Shown one piece after another: positions 8,371 through 17,186 of a stretch of DNA of 64,000 bases. This stretch comes from Parvibaculum sp040390855 (GTDB lineage: Bacteria; Pseudomonadota; Alphaproteobacteria; Parvibaculales; Parvibaculaceae), in assembly GCA_040390855.1 (NCBI GenBank), contig JAZJXO010000006.1, positions 62,001-126,000 on the forward strand. Reading direction: 5' to 3'. Under the pieces are notes generated by a model. That model made no database searches, had not been told where the DNA came from, and saw nothing but the letters and a program-made list of their open reading frames with translations. Numbering within the stretch: the stretch's first letter is position 1; every line of letters begins with the position of its first letter. The position numbers were made by a program, and so were the translations under genes.

Positions 8371-9420
8371 ATGACGACCCATCTTTCTCAGGCCTCCCGG
8401 CCTTCGCTTTCCTCCCTCACCAAGCGCAGCCTGTTGCTGATTGCCGGTCTTGCATTGCTTTTGGGCTCGGCCTTTGAAGTCCGTGCCGATACGACGCTCC
8501 TGAACGTCTCCTACGATCCGACGCGCGAACTTTACGAAGCGGTCAACACGGCCTTCGCCGCTGACTACAAGGCCAAGACCGGTGAGACGGTGACGATCCG
8601 TCAGAGCCATGGCGGTTCCGGCAAGCAGGCGCGTGCTGTTGTTGACGGTCTTGGCGCTGATGTGGTGACGCTGGCGCTAGCAGCCGATATTGACCAGATC
8701 GCCGCCCTCACTGGCAAGCTGCCGATCTCGTGGCAGAAGCGGCTGGCCGACAATTCGTCGCCCTATACATCGACCATCAATTTCGTCGTGCGCAAGGGCA
8801 ATCCCAAAGGCATCAAAGACTGGTCCGACCTTGTGAAGCCCGGCATTTCGGTTATCACCCCCAATCCCAAGACTTCGGGCGGTGCGCGCTGGAACTTCCT
8901 TGCTGCTCTCGCTTATGCCGACGCCCATGACGGCAATGACGAAGCCAAGTCGCGTGAATTTCTCGCGGCTCTCTACAAGAACGTGCCGGTGCTCGACACA
9001 GGTGCCCGCGGTTCGACCACAACCTTCGCCCAGCGTGGTCTTGGTGACGTGCTCATCTCCTGGGAAAACGAAAGCTATCTGATCCAGAAGCAGTTTCCCG
9101 GCGAGTTTGACATCGTCTATCCCTCGCTTTCGATCCTCACCGAGCCGCCTGTTGCTGTGGTTGATGCAAATGCAGATACCAACGGCACACGCAAAGTCGC
9201 CGAAGCCTATCTGCAATATCTCTACACACCGGCAGCCCAGAAGATCATCGCGGCGAATTACTACCGCCCCCGTGACAAAGCCGCTGCCGATCCGAAAGAC
9301 CTTGAGCGTTTCCCAGATCTGAAACTCGTCACGATTGACGAGAAGTTCGGCGGCTGGCGTGAAGCACAGAAAAAATACTTCTCCGATAACGGCGTGTTTG
9401 ACCAGATCTACAAGCCGTAA
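8371..9420 (+). CDS. sbp: Sulfate ABC transporter substrate-binding protein
   Basis: A 349-residue periplasmic sulfate/thiosulfate-binding protein that delivers sulfate to CysTWA. An N-terminal signal peptide spans about 18-39 and ends VRA before Asp40. The mature start LLNVSYDPTRELY (43-55) is the family hallmark, and QSHGGSGKQARAV carries the sulfate-binding loop. An AGGAAG ribosome site lies 7 nt upstream of the ATG. It is the first gene of the sulfate cluster, preceded by a promoter with a repeated operator and followed by a strong hairpin, which should make its mRNA the most abundant. CysP and Sbp cannot be separated by sequence alone. Confidence 0.95.
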   Translation: MTTHLSQASRPSLSSLTKRSLLLIAGLALLLGSAFEVRADTTLLNVSYDPTRELYEAVNTAFAADYKAKTGETVTIRQSHGGSGKQARAVVDGLGADVVTLALAADIDQIAALTGKLPISWQKRLADNSSPYTSTINFVVRKGNPKGIKDWSDLVKPGISVITPNPKTSGGARWNFLAALAYADAHDGNDEAKSREFLAALYKNVPVLDTGARGSTTTFAQRGLGDVLISWENESYLIQKQFPGEFDIVYPSLSILTEPPVAVVDANADTNGTRKVAEAYLQYLYTPAAQKIIAANYYRPRDKAAADPKDLERFPDLKLVTIDEKFGGWREAQKKYFSDNGVFDQIYKP

Positions 9421-9428
9421 TCGTCGAT

Positions 9429-9475
9429 GAGAGCGGGTGCCGCGACTGTTCCTCCCCGCGGCATCCGCCACTCTC
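9429..9475 (+). terminator. Intercistronic hairpin after the binding-protein gene
   Basis: An 11-bp stem (9434-9444 with 9457-9467, one G-U pair) is extended by GAGAG/CTCTC (9429-9433 with 9471-9475). It lacks a long T run, so it is more likely an mRNA-stabilising or partial-termination structure than a full terminator. Confidence 0.5.
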
Positions 9476-9553
9476 GCAAAATCTTCTAGGCAACATTTTT
9501 CCAATTTCGAACTTCGGTTGTGCAACCCACAACCCAATGAAGGGGGCTGTCCT

Positions 9554-10954
9554 ATGTCCAATATAAATGCGTCCAAACCGACAAAACGTCTCTCATTCTC
9601 CCGCTTCACCAGCGTCAGTGTTTTGGCACTCACGCTTGGCGCGGCGGCCTTCGCCACACCGGCTTTTGCCGATGACGACGCGCTGAAGCAGCGCGTTGAC
9701 GATCTCGAAGCAACGATTGATGCGCTGCGTACCGAAATCGCAGAAATCCGCAAGACGCCTGAACTGAAACCTTCGCCCACGTTCAAGACATCGGCAGGTG
9801 ATTATACATTCAAGTTGCGTGGCCAGATCGCCGTTGATGCGGGCACCTTCGACACGGATAAGGGTCTCGTTGACCAGAACGCCGGCACCGATCTGCCGCG
9901 TGTGCGTTTGGGTGTTGACGGTACGATTGCCAAAGACTGGGCCTACCGCGTCGAAGCCGACTTCTCGAAAGCCTCGCGTGACGACAGCCCGACAGTCGCA
10001 TCCGAACTTGACGTCAAGGATGCCTATATTGCTTACGGCGGTTTCGGCGAAAACTGGAAGGTCATTGTCGGCCAGCAGAAAACACCGAACACGCTGGCGC
10101 GCGTCAACCCGTCAACCGATGCGCTCTTCATCGGCACGCCGCTCGCGGTCGAAGCCTTCACGAACCGCACGACGACAGGCGGTGACTACAAGATCGGCGC
10201 GCTTGTCGGCTATACAGACATCAACTGGACGGCGTCGGCAGGCCTCTTCGGCGAAAACCTGGCCTCGCAGGGCGGCACCACCAACACGACGAAGGACGAA
10301 GGCTATGGTCCCGCCGCGCGCCTGACATGGGCACCCGTCAACAAGCCTGATGCCGTGCTCCATCTCGGTGCGTCGGGTTACTGGCGTACAGCCGGTGGCC
10401 GCAACAATGTGCGCTTCCGCACAACACCGGAAGTCACGATTGACGGCAACCGTCTGGTTGATACCGGCAATATCACAGGCATCGACGATTACGCGTTCGA
10501 AGGGTTTGAACTTGCGGGCGTCTTGGGCCCTGTGTTCGTGCAGAGCGAATATCTGCTCACGCAAGTCAACCGAACCGGCGTCAATCCGGACCTCTCGTTT
10601 GATGGCGCTTATGTCGAAGCTGCCTATTCACTGACCGGAGAAAGCCATCCCTATAAGGCCGGTGCCTTCTCGCGCATCAAACCCAAGAAGGCCTTTGATC
10701 TATCCAATGGCGGCTGGGGCGCTTGGGAACTCACAGCCCGTTACAGCACGCTTGATCTGACAGATGGAGCGTTTAAAGGTGGGCAACAGGATAATTATGC
10801 CTTCGGTGTCAACTGGTACATCAATGATTATCTGCGTTTCCTGGCGAATTACGTGACCTATGACGCCAAGGACAGTGTTGTTGCCCCGCCGGTTGCAGGC
10901 TCGCCGGTCAACAAAGGCGATGCCATACTCACTGAACTTTCGGTCAGTTGGTAA
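9554..10954 (+). CDS. OprP/OprO-like anion-selective porin inside the sulfate cluster
   Basis: A 466-residue outer-membrane beta-barrel. The ATG is chosen because a GAAGGGGG ribosome site precedes it and a signal peptide follows, ending AFA at residue 39. The mature N-terminus is a short coiled coil (DDALKQRVDDLEATIDALRT), as in trimeric phosphate/pyrophosphate porins. KLRGQIAVDAGTFD and many aromatic-terminated strands follow, ending in ...LTELSVSW with the C-terminal aromatic residue needed for barrel assembly. Placement between the sulfate-binding protein and CysT suggests it supplies sulfate or organosulfur anions to the periplasm; the family label is phosphate-selective, so specificity is inference. 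Confidence 0.88.
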   Translation: MSNINASKPTKRLSFSRFTSVSVLALTLGAAAFATPAFADDDALKQRVDDLEATIDALRTEIAEIRKTPELKPSPTFKTSAGDYTFKLRGQIAVDAGTFDTDKGLVDQNAGTDLPRVRLGVDGTIAKDWAYRVEADFSKASRDDSPTVASELDVKDAYIAYGGFGENWKVIVGQQKTPNTLARVNPSTDALFIGTPLAVEAFTNRTTTGGDYKIGALVGYTDINWTASAGLFGENLASQGGTTNTTKDEGYGPAARLTWAPVNKPDAVLHLGASGYWRTAGGRNNVRFRTTPEVTIDGNRLVDTGNITGIDDYAFEGFELAGVLGPVFVQSEYLLTQVNRTGVNPDLSFDGAYVEAAYSLTGESHPYKAGAFSRIKPKKAFDLSNGGWGAWELTARYSTLDLTDGAFKGGQQDNYAFGVNWYINDYLRFLANYVTYDAKDSVVAPPVAGSPVNKGDAILTELSVSW

Positions 10955-10983
10955 TTCAGGCTAGATTGTATATATGGAACAAG

Positions 10984-11016
10984 AGAGAGACGGTGTCACA
11001 ACAGCACCGCCTCTCT
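10984..11016 (+). terminator. Intercistronic hairpin after the porin gene
   Basis: A 12-bp stem (10984-10995 with 11005-11016, one G-U pair) with a 9-nt loop, followed by only a short T-rich stretch (CTGATTTT). It is a likely partial terminator between the porin and the permease genes. Confidence 0.5.
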
Positions 11017-11135
11017 TCTGATTTTCGCATGTATTCATGTGAAATTGATTTTTCTCCCCGCTTGAGGGAGCGTCGGGTCGGGGGACTTTTTCTGGAAAGC
11101 CTCATATCCGTATTGATCTTTATACTGAGGACCTA

Positions 11136-11996
11136 ATGGCCGCTGCTCTTTCGCCATTCCGACTGCTTGCTCGTGCCCCTTCGGTCATTCCGGGGTTCGG
11201 GCTCACCATGGGCATTACGGTCTCGTGGTTGTCCTTCATCGTGCTGATCCCGCTCGCCGCCCTCGTGCTGCGTGCCGCCGGTATCGGTATCGGCGGCTTT
11301 GCCCAAATGCTCGAAGACGCACGCGTCCTCTCTGCATTGAAACTGTCCTTCGGCGCGGCCCTTATCGGCGCGGTGATCAATGCCTTTGCCGGTCTCCTGA
11401 TCGCATGGGTTCTGGTGCGCTATAATTTTCCGGGTCGCCGTCTCGTTGACGGGTTGATCGACCTTCCCTTCGCGCTGCCGACCGCCGTCTCGGGTCTGGC
11501 GCTTGCCGCCCTTTACGCCCCGAACGGCTGGCTCGGTGTGCCGCTGGCCGATCTGGGTATCAAAGTCGCCTACACGCCTCTGGGCGTGGTCATCGCCTGT
11601 ATGTTCATCGGGCTTCCTTTTGTTGTGCGGCAGGTGCAGCCCGTGCTTGGCGATGTCGATAAGGCGCTTGAAGAGGCCGCCGCCACATTGGGTGCGACGC
11701 GCTTCCAGACGATTTTCCGGGTCATCCTGCCGATGGTGCTGCCTGCGTTGCTCGCTGGTTTCGCGCTCGCTTTTGCGCGCGCGGTGGGTGAATACGGCTC
11801 GATCATTTTCATCGCGGGCAATCTTCCTTACAAGTCCGAGATCGCGCCGCTTCTCATCATCATCAAGCTCGAAGAGTTCAACTATGAGGGCGCGACCGCT
11901 GTTGCCGTCATCATGCTGGCGCTCTCCTTTGCCGTGCTCCTCTTCGTCAACCTGTTGCAAAGCTGGGGCCGGCGTCGCACCGGCCTTGGCTCATAA
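11136..11996 (+). CDS. cysT: Sulfate ABC transporter permease CysT
   Basis: A 286-residue inner-membrane permease with about six hydrophobic helices. It contains the BPD-type loop EEAAATLGATRFQTIFRVIL that contacts the ATPase, and PFALPTAVSGLALAALY, characteristic of CysT/CysU. It pairs with CysW to form the sulfate/thiosulfate channel energised by CysA. It lies 181 bp after the porin gene with a hairpin between them and 13 bp before cysW. Length and motifs are normal. Confidence 0.95.
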   Translation: MAAALSPFRLLARAPSVIPGFGLTMGITVSWLSFIVLIPLAALVLRAAGIGIGGFAQMLEDARVLSALKLSFGAALIGAVINAFAGLLIAWVLVRYNFPGRRLVDGLIDLPFALPTAVSGLALAALYAPNGWLGVPLADLGIKVAYTPLGVVIACMFIGLPFVVRQVQPVLGDVDKALEEAAATLGATRFQTIFRVILPMVLPALLAGFALAFARAVGEYGSIIFIAGNLPYKSEIAPLLIIIKLEEFNYEGATAVAVIMLALSFAVLLFVNLLQSWGRRRTGLGS

Positions 11997-12009
11997 GGGG
12001 GCTGCAAAC

Positions 12010-12855
12010 ATGTCAGTGTCAGAGAATCCTGTCAGCGAGACATCCCTCGTGCGCCGCAGCCTTGTCGGCTTCGTATTTGTATGGCTTGGGTTTTTTCTCG
12101 TCCTGCCGCTCATTGTCGTGTTCGTCGAAGCGCTGCGCCACGGGTTTGAACCTTTCATCGCAGCGTTGATCGAACCCGATGCGCTCATCGCGATTAAACT
12201 CACATTTCTTGTGAGCGCCATCGCGGTCCCCGCCAATCTCGTCTTTGGTCTTGCCGCCTCGTGGGCGATTGCCAAATATCAGTTCCGGGGCCGCAATTTT
12301 CTCATCACGCTGATCGACATTCCTTTCTCCGTCTCACCGGTCATTTCCGGTCTTGTCTTCGTGCTGCTCTACGGGGCCAACGGTCTCTTCGGTCAGTTCC
12401 TCATCACGCATAAATTGCAGATCATCTTCGCGGTGCCGGGCATTGTGCTTGCCACCATCTTCGTCACCTTTCCCTTTGTGGCGCGCCAACTCATTCCGCT
12501 GATGCAGGCACAGGGCAATGACGAGGAAGAGGCGGCCCTGTCGCTCGGTGCCTCGGGCTTCCGCACGTTCCTGTCCGTCACGCTTCCCAATATCAAATGG
12601 GCGCTTTTCTACGGCGTTCTTCTCTGCAATGCGCGCGCCATGGGCGAGTTCGGCGCCGTCTCTGTCGTATCAGGTCACATTCGGGGCCTTACCAACACAA
12701 TGCCCCTTCACGTGGAAATCCTTTACAATGAATACAACTTCGTCGCAGCATTCGCCGTCGCTTCACTCCTCGCGCTCCTTGCCCTTGTCACCCTTGTCCT
12801 TAAATCCCTCCTCGAATGGCGCGATGCACGTAATGGCAAACTCGGTTCCCACTGA
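12010..12855 (+). CDS. cysW: Sulfate ABC transporter permease CysW
   Basis: A 281-residue inner-membrane permease, partner of CysT. The ATG follows an AAGGGGG ribosome site by about 8 nt; the open frame extends further upstream inside cysT but that part is a shadow. Helices start at about residue 17, and the ATPase-contact loop reads EEEAALSLGASGFRTFLSVT. PFSVSPVISGLVFVLLYG is the CysW equivalent of the CysT helix motif. The 3' end overlaps the probable start of cysA by 23 nt, which indicates translational coupling. Confidence 0.95.
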   Translation: MSVSENPVSETSLVRRSLVGFVFVWLGFFLVLPLIVVFVEALRHGFEPFIAALIEPDALIAIKLTFLVSAIAVPANLVFGLAASWAIAKYQFRGRNFLITLIDIPFSVSPVISGLVFVLLYGANGLFGQFLITHKLQIIFAVPGIVLATIFVTFPFVARQLIPLMQAQGNDEEEAALSLGASGFRTFLSVTLPNIKWALFYGVLLCNARAMGEFGAVSVVSGHIRGLTNTMPLHVEILYNEYNFVAAFAVASLLALLALVTLVLKSLLEWRDARNGKLGSH

Positions 12856-13942
12856 AGCTTCGAATGACAAGAGCCCGATGCCCTTCACGCCCGTCGGGAT
12901 CGAAGTCGAAGGCATCCGTCAGACGTTCGGCAAATTTCCGGCGCTGAACGGGGTCTCGCTCGCGATCGAGCCCGGCGAGCTTCTGGCTTTGCTCGGACCG
13001 TCGGGTTCGGGCAAGACGACGTTGCTGCGGGCCATTGCCGGGCTCTCGATGCCCGATCACGGACGTATTCTCTTTCAGGGTGAGGAGGCCAACCGTCTCT
13101 CGCTTCGCGAACGCCGCGTCGGTTTCGTCTTCCAGCAATATGCTTTGTTCCGTCATATGACGGTCTTCGACAATATCGCCTTTGGCCTGCGCGTCCGCCC
13201 GCGCCGTCTGCGCCCGAAAAAACCAGAGATCGCGGCGCGTGTGCAGCATCTTCTCAAGCTCGTTCAGCTTGACGATCTCGGCGCGCGTTTTCCCAGCCAG
13301 CTCTCCGGCGGCCAGCGTCAGCGCGTGGCGCTTGCCCGTGCGCTCGCTATCGAGCCGCGCGTATTGTTGCTTGATGAGCCCTTCGGCGCGCTCGATGCCA
13401 AAGTGCGCAAAGAGCTGCGCCACTGGTTGCGCGGTCTTCATGATGAAACCGGTCTCACAACTATTTTCGTGACGCATGATCAGGAAGAGGCGCTCGAACT
13501 GGCCGACCGCGTCGTCATTATGCGTGACGGACAGATCGAACAGATCGGCAAGCCCGCCGATATTTACGATCATCCGGCAACGCCTTTTGTCTGCGAATTT
13601 CTGGGCAATGTGATCAAGCTCAATACCACGATCCATGACGGTCGCGGCCCTGCGCTCGGCGGCAATTTCGTGCCCGTCGGCGATGCGAGCAAAGGCCCTG
13701 CCATTGCCTATGTCCGCAATCACGATGTTGATGTGCTGCCCGAAGGGTCCGAAGGTGCCGCCGCGCTCCTCCTCGGCACGCGCACGTTCGGCGGTCAGCT
13801 TGCTCTCGTGTTCGATGTCGCAGGTTTTGCCAGCCCCATCGAAATCCACATTCCGCGCACATCCGATGCGCCCATGACGCTCACCACGGGCGCGTCCTAC
13901 AGGCTCAAGGCGCGTAAAGCCTATATTTTTTCCAGCCGTTGA
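12833..13942 (+). CDS. cysA: Sulfate/thiosulfate ABC transporter ATP-binding protein CysA
   Basis: A 369-residue ATPase for sulfate import. Walker A GPSGSGKTT is at 55-63, the signature LSGGQRQ at 157-163, Walker B VLLLDEP at 177-183, and the H-loop in VTHDQEEA. The C-terminal 100 residues form a TOBE-type regulatory domain. I take the ATG at 12833, which overlaps the end of cysW; ATG 12824 and ATG 12878 are alternatives and neither changes the ABC core. It closes the five-gene sulfate cluster. No cysteine-biosynthesis gene follows it. Confidence 0.93.
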   Translation: MANSVPTEASNDKSPMPFTPVGIEVEGIRQTFGKFPALNGVSLAIEPGELLALLGPSGSGKTTLLRAIAGLSMPDHGRILFQGEEANRLSLRERRVGFVFQQYALFRHMTVFDNIAFGLRVRPRRLRPKKPEIAARVQHLLKLVQLDDLGARFPSQLSGGQRQRVALARALAIEPRVLLLDEPFGALDAKVRKELRHWLRGLHDETGLTTIFVTHDQEEALELADRVVIMRDGQIEQIGKPADIYDHPATPFVCEFLGNVIKLNTTIHDGRGPALGGNFVPVGDASKGPAIAYVRNHDVDVLPEGSEGAAALLLGTRTFGGQLALVFDVAGFASPIEIHIPRTSDAPMTLTTGASYRLKARKAYIFSSR

Positions 13943-14230
13943 TATGGAAAAATGAAACGGCGCGGCGGCCTCGCGGCTCCCTCGTCTCATTGCGCGTGCC
14001 AAGCTCACCCTACGTCAAATTTGCACAGCGCTTGGCGAGAAGCCGGTTTTGCCGGTTCCACGCACGATATAGGTCAGACCGACTGTCCGAATGTGCTTCG
14101 TATTTTGGCCTGTTGGGGGCTGGACAAGTGCGGCCCCATGCTCAAGATACCGGCCAATTCGAATTTCGAACCGATCCCGTCGGCCTCGTACCTTCCCGCG
14201 ACGAGCTGACGCAAATGACAGGAGAGCCTC
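13943..14230. other. 288-bp intergenic region, cysA to thiolase
   Basis: No convincing gene, hairpin terminator or RNA is visible. A short TTCGAATTTCGAA repeat lies near 14157-14170. The 3' end supplies an AGGAGAG ribosome site for the thiolase. Confidence 0.6.
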
Positions 14231-15403
14231 ATGGCCGAAGCCTATATCGTCTCAGCCGTTCGCACCGCCGGTGGCCGCAAGGGCGGTCGTCTCAAAGACT
14301 GGCATCCCGCTGACCTTGGCGGCAAAGTGCTCGACGCGCTTGTCGACCGCACCGACATTGATCCCGCCCTCATCGAAGACGTGATCGTCGGTTGCGTCGG
14401 TCAGGCCGGTGAGCAGGGTGCGAACGTCGCGCGCAACGTGGTGCTTGCTTCGAAACTCCCCGAAAGCGTGCCCGCAACATCTGTTGACCGCCAGTGCGGT
14501 TCCTCGCAGCAGGCGCTCCACTTTGCCGCTCAGGCCGTCATGTCGGGCGCGATGGACGTTGTCATCGCTGCCGGTGTCGAAAGTATGACGCGTGTGCCCA
14601 TGGGTCTGCCGATCGCGCTGCCCTTCAAAAACGGTTTCGGTATCTACAAGAGCCCGAAGATCGAAGAGCGCTATCCCGACGTTCAGTTCAGCCAGTTCGC
14701 CGGTGCTGAAATGATCGCGAAAAAATATGGTCTCTCCAAGGATTTCCTCGACGAGTTTGCCTATAACAGCCACCGCAAGGCGATTGCCGCCACCCAGTCC
14801 GGTGCCTTCAAGGACGAAGTGCTGGCGCTCGAAGTCATCACCGCTGACGGCAGCAAAGAACTGCACACGGTTGACGAAGGCATCCGCTTTGAAGCCAATC
14901 TCGAAGCCATGAAAGCCGTGAAGCTTCTCGTCGAAGGCGGCGCGATCACAGCGGCTTCGTCCTCGCAGATCTGCGACGGCGCATCCGGCGTCATGGTCGT
15001 CAGCGAAAAAGGCCTGAAGCAGCTCGGCGTCAAGCCGCTTGCCCGCGTGCATCATATGACAGTGGTGGGCGGCGATCCGGTCATCATGCTGGAAGCGCCG
15101 ATCCCCGGCACAGAAAAGGCTTTGAAGAAAGCCGGCATGAAGATCGACGACATCGACCTCTACGAAGTCAATGAAGCCTTTGCTTCGGTTCCGACTGCCT
15201 GGCTTCAGAAGCTCGGAGCAGACCCCGAACGTCTCAACGTCAATGGCGGCGCGATTGCGCTCGGCCATCCGCTCGGCGCGTCGGGCACGAAGCTGATGAC
15301 GACGCTCATCTATGCGCTCAAGAACCGCAACAAGCGCTATGGCCTCCAGACCATGTGCGAAGGCGGCGGTCTGGCCAACGTCACGATCATCGAACGTCTC
15401 TAA
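14231..15403 (+). CDS. Acetyl-CoA C-acyltransferase (thiolase)
   Basis: A 390-residue thiolase that condenses or cleaves acyl-CoA. The nucleophilic cysteine is Cys89 in DRQCGSSQQALHF, the catalytic histidine is in GGAIALGHPLGASG, and the second cysteine is in TMCEGGG. AGGAGAG precedes the ATG. It differs from the PhaA-type thiolase at 34.3 kb (for example SVDRQCGSS against GINQLCGSG), so it probably serves fatty-acid, steroid or aromatic side-chain degradation rather than polyhydroxybutyrate synthesis. It stands alone, with a strong terminator about 110 bp downstream. Confidence 0.93.
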   Translation: MAEAYIVSAVRTAGGRKGGRLKDWHPADLGGKVLDALVDRTDIDPALIEDVIVGCVGQAGEQGANVARNVVLASKLPESVPATSVDRQCGSSQQALHFAAQAVMSGAMDVVIAAGVESMTRVPMGLPIALPFKNGFGIYKSPKIEERYPDVQFSQFAGAEMIAKKYGLSKDFLDEFAYNSHRKAIAATQSGAFKDEVLALEVITADGSKELHTVDEGIRFEANLEAMKAVKLLVEGGAITAASSSQICDGASGVMVVSEKGLKQLGVKPLARVHHMTVVGGDPVIMLEAPIPGTEKALKKAGMKIDDIDLYEVNEAFASVPTAWLQKLGADPERLNVNGGAIALGHPLGASGTKLMTTLIYALKNRNKRYGLQTMCEGGGLANVTIIERL

Positions 15404-15462
15404 GATATTCAAAGAAACGAAAGCACGTCTCTAAGACGTTCAAAGAAACGAATTACGTCTCT
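15394..15462 (+). repeat. 30/31-bp tandem duplication spanning the thiolase stop codon
   Basis: The unit ACGTCTCTAAGA...TTCAAAGAAACGAA begins at 15394, recurs at 15425, and a partial third copy (ACGTCTCT) begins at 15455. The first unit contains the last codons and stop of the thiolase, so the stop context has been copied downstream. It looks like a recent slippage duplication. Confidence 0.85.
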
Positions 15463-15514
15463 GGTTCGATAATCAAAAAGAGAGGGCAGCAAGCCCTTCC
15501 TCGACGCTCAAATC

Positions 15515-15550
15515 AGAGCGGCACCCTTTCGGGGTGCCGCTCTTTTCTTT
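15515..15550 (+). terminator. Rho-independent terminator after the thiolase
   Basis: A perfect 12-bp stem (15515-15526 with 15532-15543), a 5-nt TTTCG loop and a TTTTCTTTT tail. This is the strongest terminator in the window. Confidence 0.93.
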
Positions 15551-15598
15551 TGTGCTTTGGCTTTGAGGGAAAGCAAAACACAAAATCTGAGTTGATCT

Positions 15599-17176
15599 TT
15601 AGTGCGCGTCTTTGGAACTTACCGCCGCTTGCGGCTTGTTGACGACGGGCAGCGTCAGCAGCATGGCGAGGAAGCAGATCGCCAGCACATAGAAGCAATC
15701 GGCAAAGGCCATGACGCTCGCCTCGCGTGTCATCAATCCATAGAGCGCTTTCACGGCGGCGAGTTGCCCGTCCGGCCCGAGCGTTGTGGATATCTGGGCG
15801 CCCAGCCCGTGGATCATCTGGTCAACCACCGGACGGCCCGGTTCGATCGCCTCACGCAAGCGGCTTTTGTGAAAGTCGAGACGGTGGATCAGCACTGTGT
15901 TGATCACGGCAAGGCCCAGCGCACCGCCGAGGTTACGCATCAGATTGTAAAGACCAGCCGCATTTTTCAGTTGGGCTTGCGGCAGCGTACCGAGTGCCAG
16001 CGAATTGATCGGCACGATGCAGAACATCAGGCCGATGCCGCGGATCACCTGCGGGAAAACGAAATTCCCGAAGTCCCATTCCCAGGTGATGTCGAGCATG
16101 ATCAGGTTTGACGCTGCCAGCATCCCGAAACCGAAGGCGATGAGAAGTCGCGTGTCCACTTTCGTCGACAGCACACCGGCAATCGGCGCCGTTATGAATT
16201 GACATATACCCGTGATCGCTAGTGTTATGCCGATCTGCGTTGCGGTCAGACCGCGCACTTGTGCAAGGAATAAGGGATAGAGATAGGTGAGACCGTACAG
16301 CCCGACACCGAGGAAGACGCTGAGAAGAGAACCCACCGCGAAATTGCGGTTCTTATAGGCACGCAAATCGACAATCGGATTTTCGTAAGTAAGCACGCGG
16401 GCAAAGAAGAACGTGGCCGAGACGACGCACAGAACGCTCATCCACCAGATGAGACCGTCTTCGAACCAGTCATTACGCGGACCTTCTTCCAGCACATATT
16501 CGAGCGTGCCGAGAAATGTCGCCATCAGCGCGATGCCCCAACCGTCAAAGCCGTGCAACAGTGACCAGTTCGGCTCGTCCAGATCAATGAGGAGCCAGAC
16601 GGCGGATGTGACGATGATGCCGGGAACGATATTGATGAGGAACAGCCAGTGCCATGAATAGGCATCGGTGAGATAGCCGCCGAGCGTCGGGCCGATGGTC
16701 GGTGCGAGTGTGACGACGAGACCGATAATCACCGAGATCGTGGCGCGGCGCTCGACGGGAAAAACATTGCCGTAGGCGGAAGCAAAAACCGTCGGGATCA
16801 TCGCGCCGCCGAGAAAGCCCTGCAAGGCGCGATAGACAATCATCTGCTCGATGGAGGTCGCTGTCGCGCACATGAAGCTCATAAAGGTGAAGCCGATACA
16901 TGATGCGACATAGAGATAGCGCGTGGACATGACGCGGCTGAGCCAGCCCGACATCGGGATCATCACCACTTCGGCAATGAGATAGGATGTCTGCACCCAG
17001 GAGATTTCATCCGAGCTTGCCGATAATCCGGCCTGGATTTTGGTAAGTGAGCTTGCGACGATCTGGATGTCGAGGATCGCCATGAACATGCCGACGACCA
17101 TGAAGACAAAGCCGATGACGCGACGGCGTGAAAATTCGCCTTGGGCGGGCAGGGCGGGGGTGTCGATTGTCGACAT
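15599..17176 (-). CDS. MFS transporter, DHA2/EmrB family
   Basis: A 525-residue inner-membrane drug:proton antiporter. It has about 14 hydrophobic segments, beginning RRRVIGFVFMVVGMFMAILD, with motif C-like GPTLGGYLTD and the DIQIVASSLTKIQ start typical of EmrB/QacA. It lies 10 bp downstream of an EmrA-type adaptor gene, so the two form an EmrAB-like tripartite pump with a TolC-type channel. The divergent TetR gene beyond the adaptor is the probable regulator. The substrate is unknown but is commonly hydrophobic toxicants or uncouplers. Confidence 0.95.
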   Translation of the reverse strand: MSTIDTPALPAQGEFSRRRVIGFVFMVVGMFMAILDIQIVASSLTKIQAGLSASSDEISWVQTSYLIAEVVMIPMSGWLSRVMSTRYLYVASCIGFTFMSFMCATATSIEQMIVYRALQGFLGGAMIPTVFASAYGNVFPVERRATISVIIGLVVTLAPTIGPTLGGYLTDAYSWHWLFLINIVPGIIVTSAVWLLIDLDEPNWSLLHGFDGWGIALMATFLGTLEYVLEEGPRNDWFEDGLIWWMSVLCVVSATFFFARVLTYENPIVDLRAYKNRNFAVGSLLSVFLGVGLYGLTYLYPLFLAQVRGLTATQIGITLAITGICQFITAPIAGVLSTKVDTRLLIAFGFGMLAASNLIMLDITWEWDFGNFVFPQVIRGIGLMFCIVPINSLALGTLPQAQLKNAAGLYNLMRNLGGALGLAVINTVLIHRLDFHKSRLREAIEPGRPVVDQMIHGLGAQISTTLGPDGQLAAVKALYGLMTREASVMAFADCFYVLAICFLAMLLTLPVVNKPQAAVSSKDAH

Positions 17177-17186
17177 CTGAGCCCCC

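Noticed and set aside
14252..15412. Long minus-strand open frame (386 codons) inside the thiolase gene
   Set aside because: It is the antisense of a well-supported thiolase, arising from high-GC codon bias, and its translation matches no family. The same holds for long antisense frames at 8677-9786 and 40936-41958.
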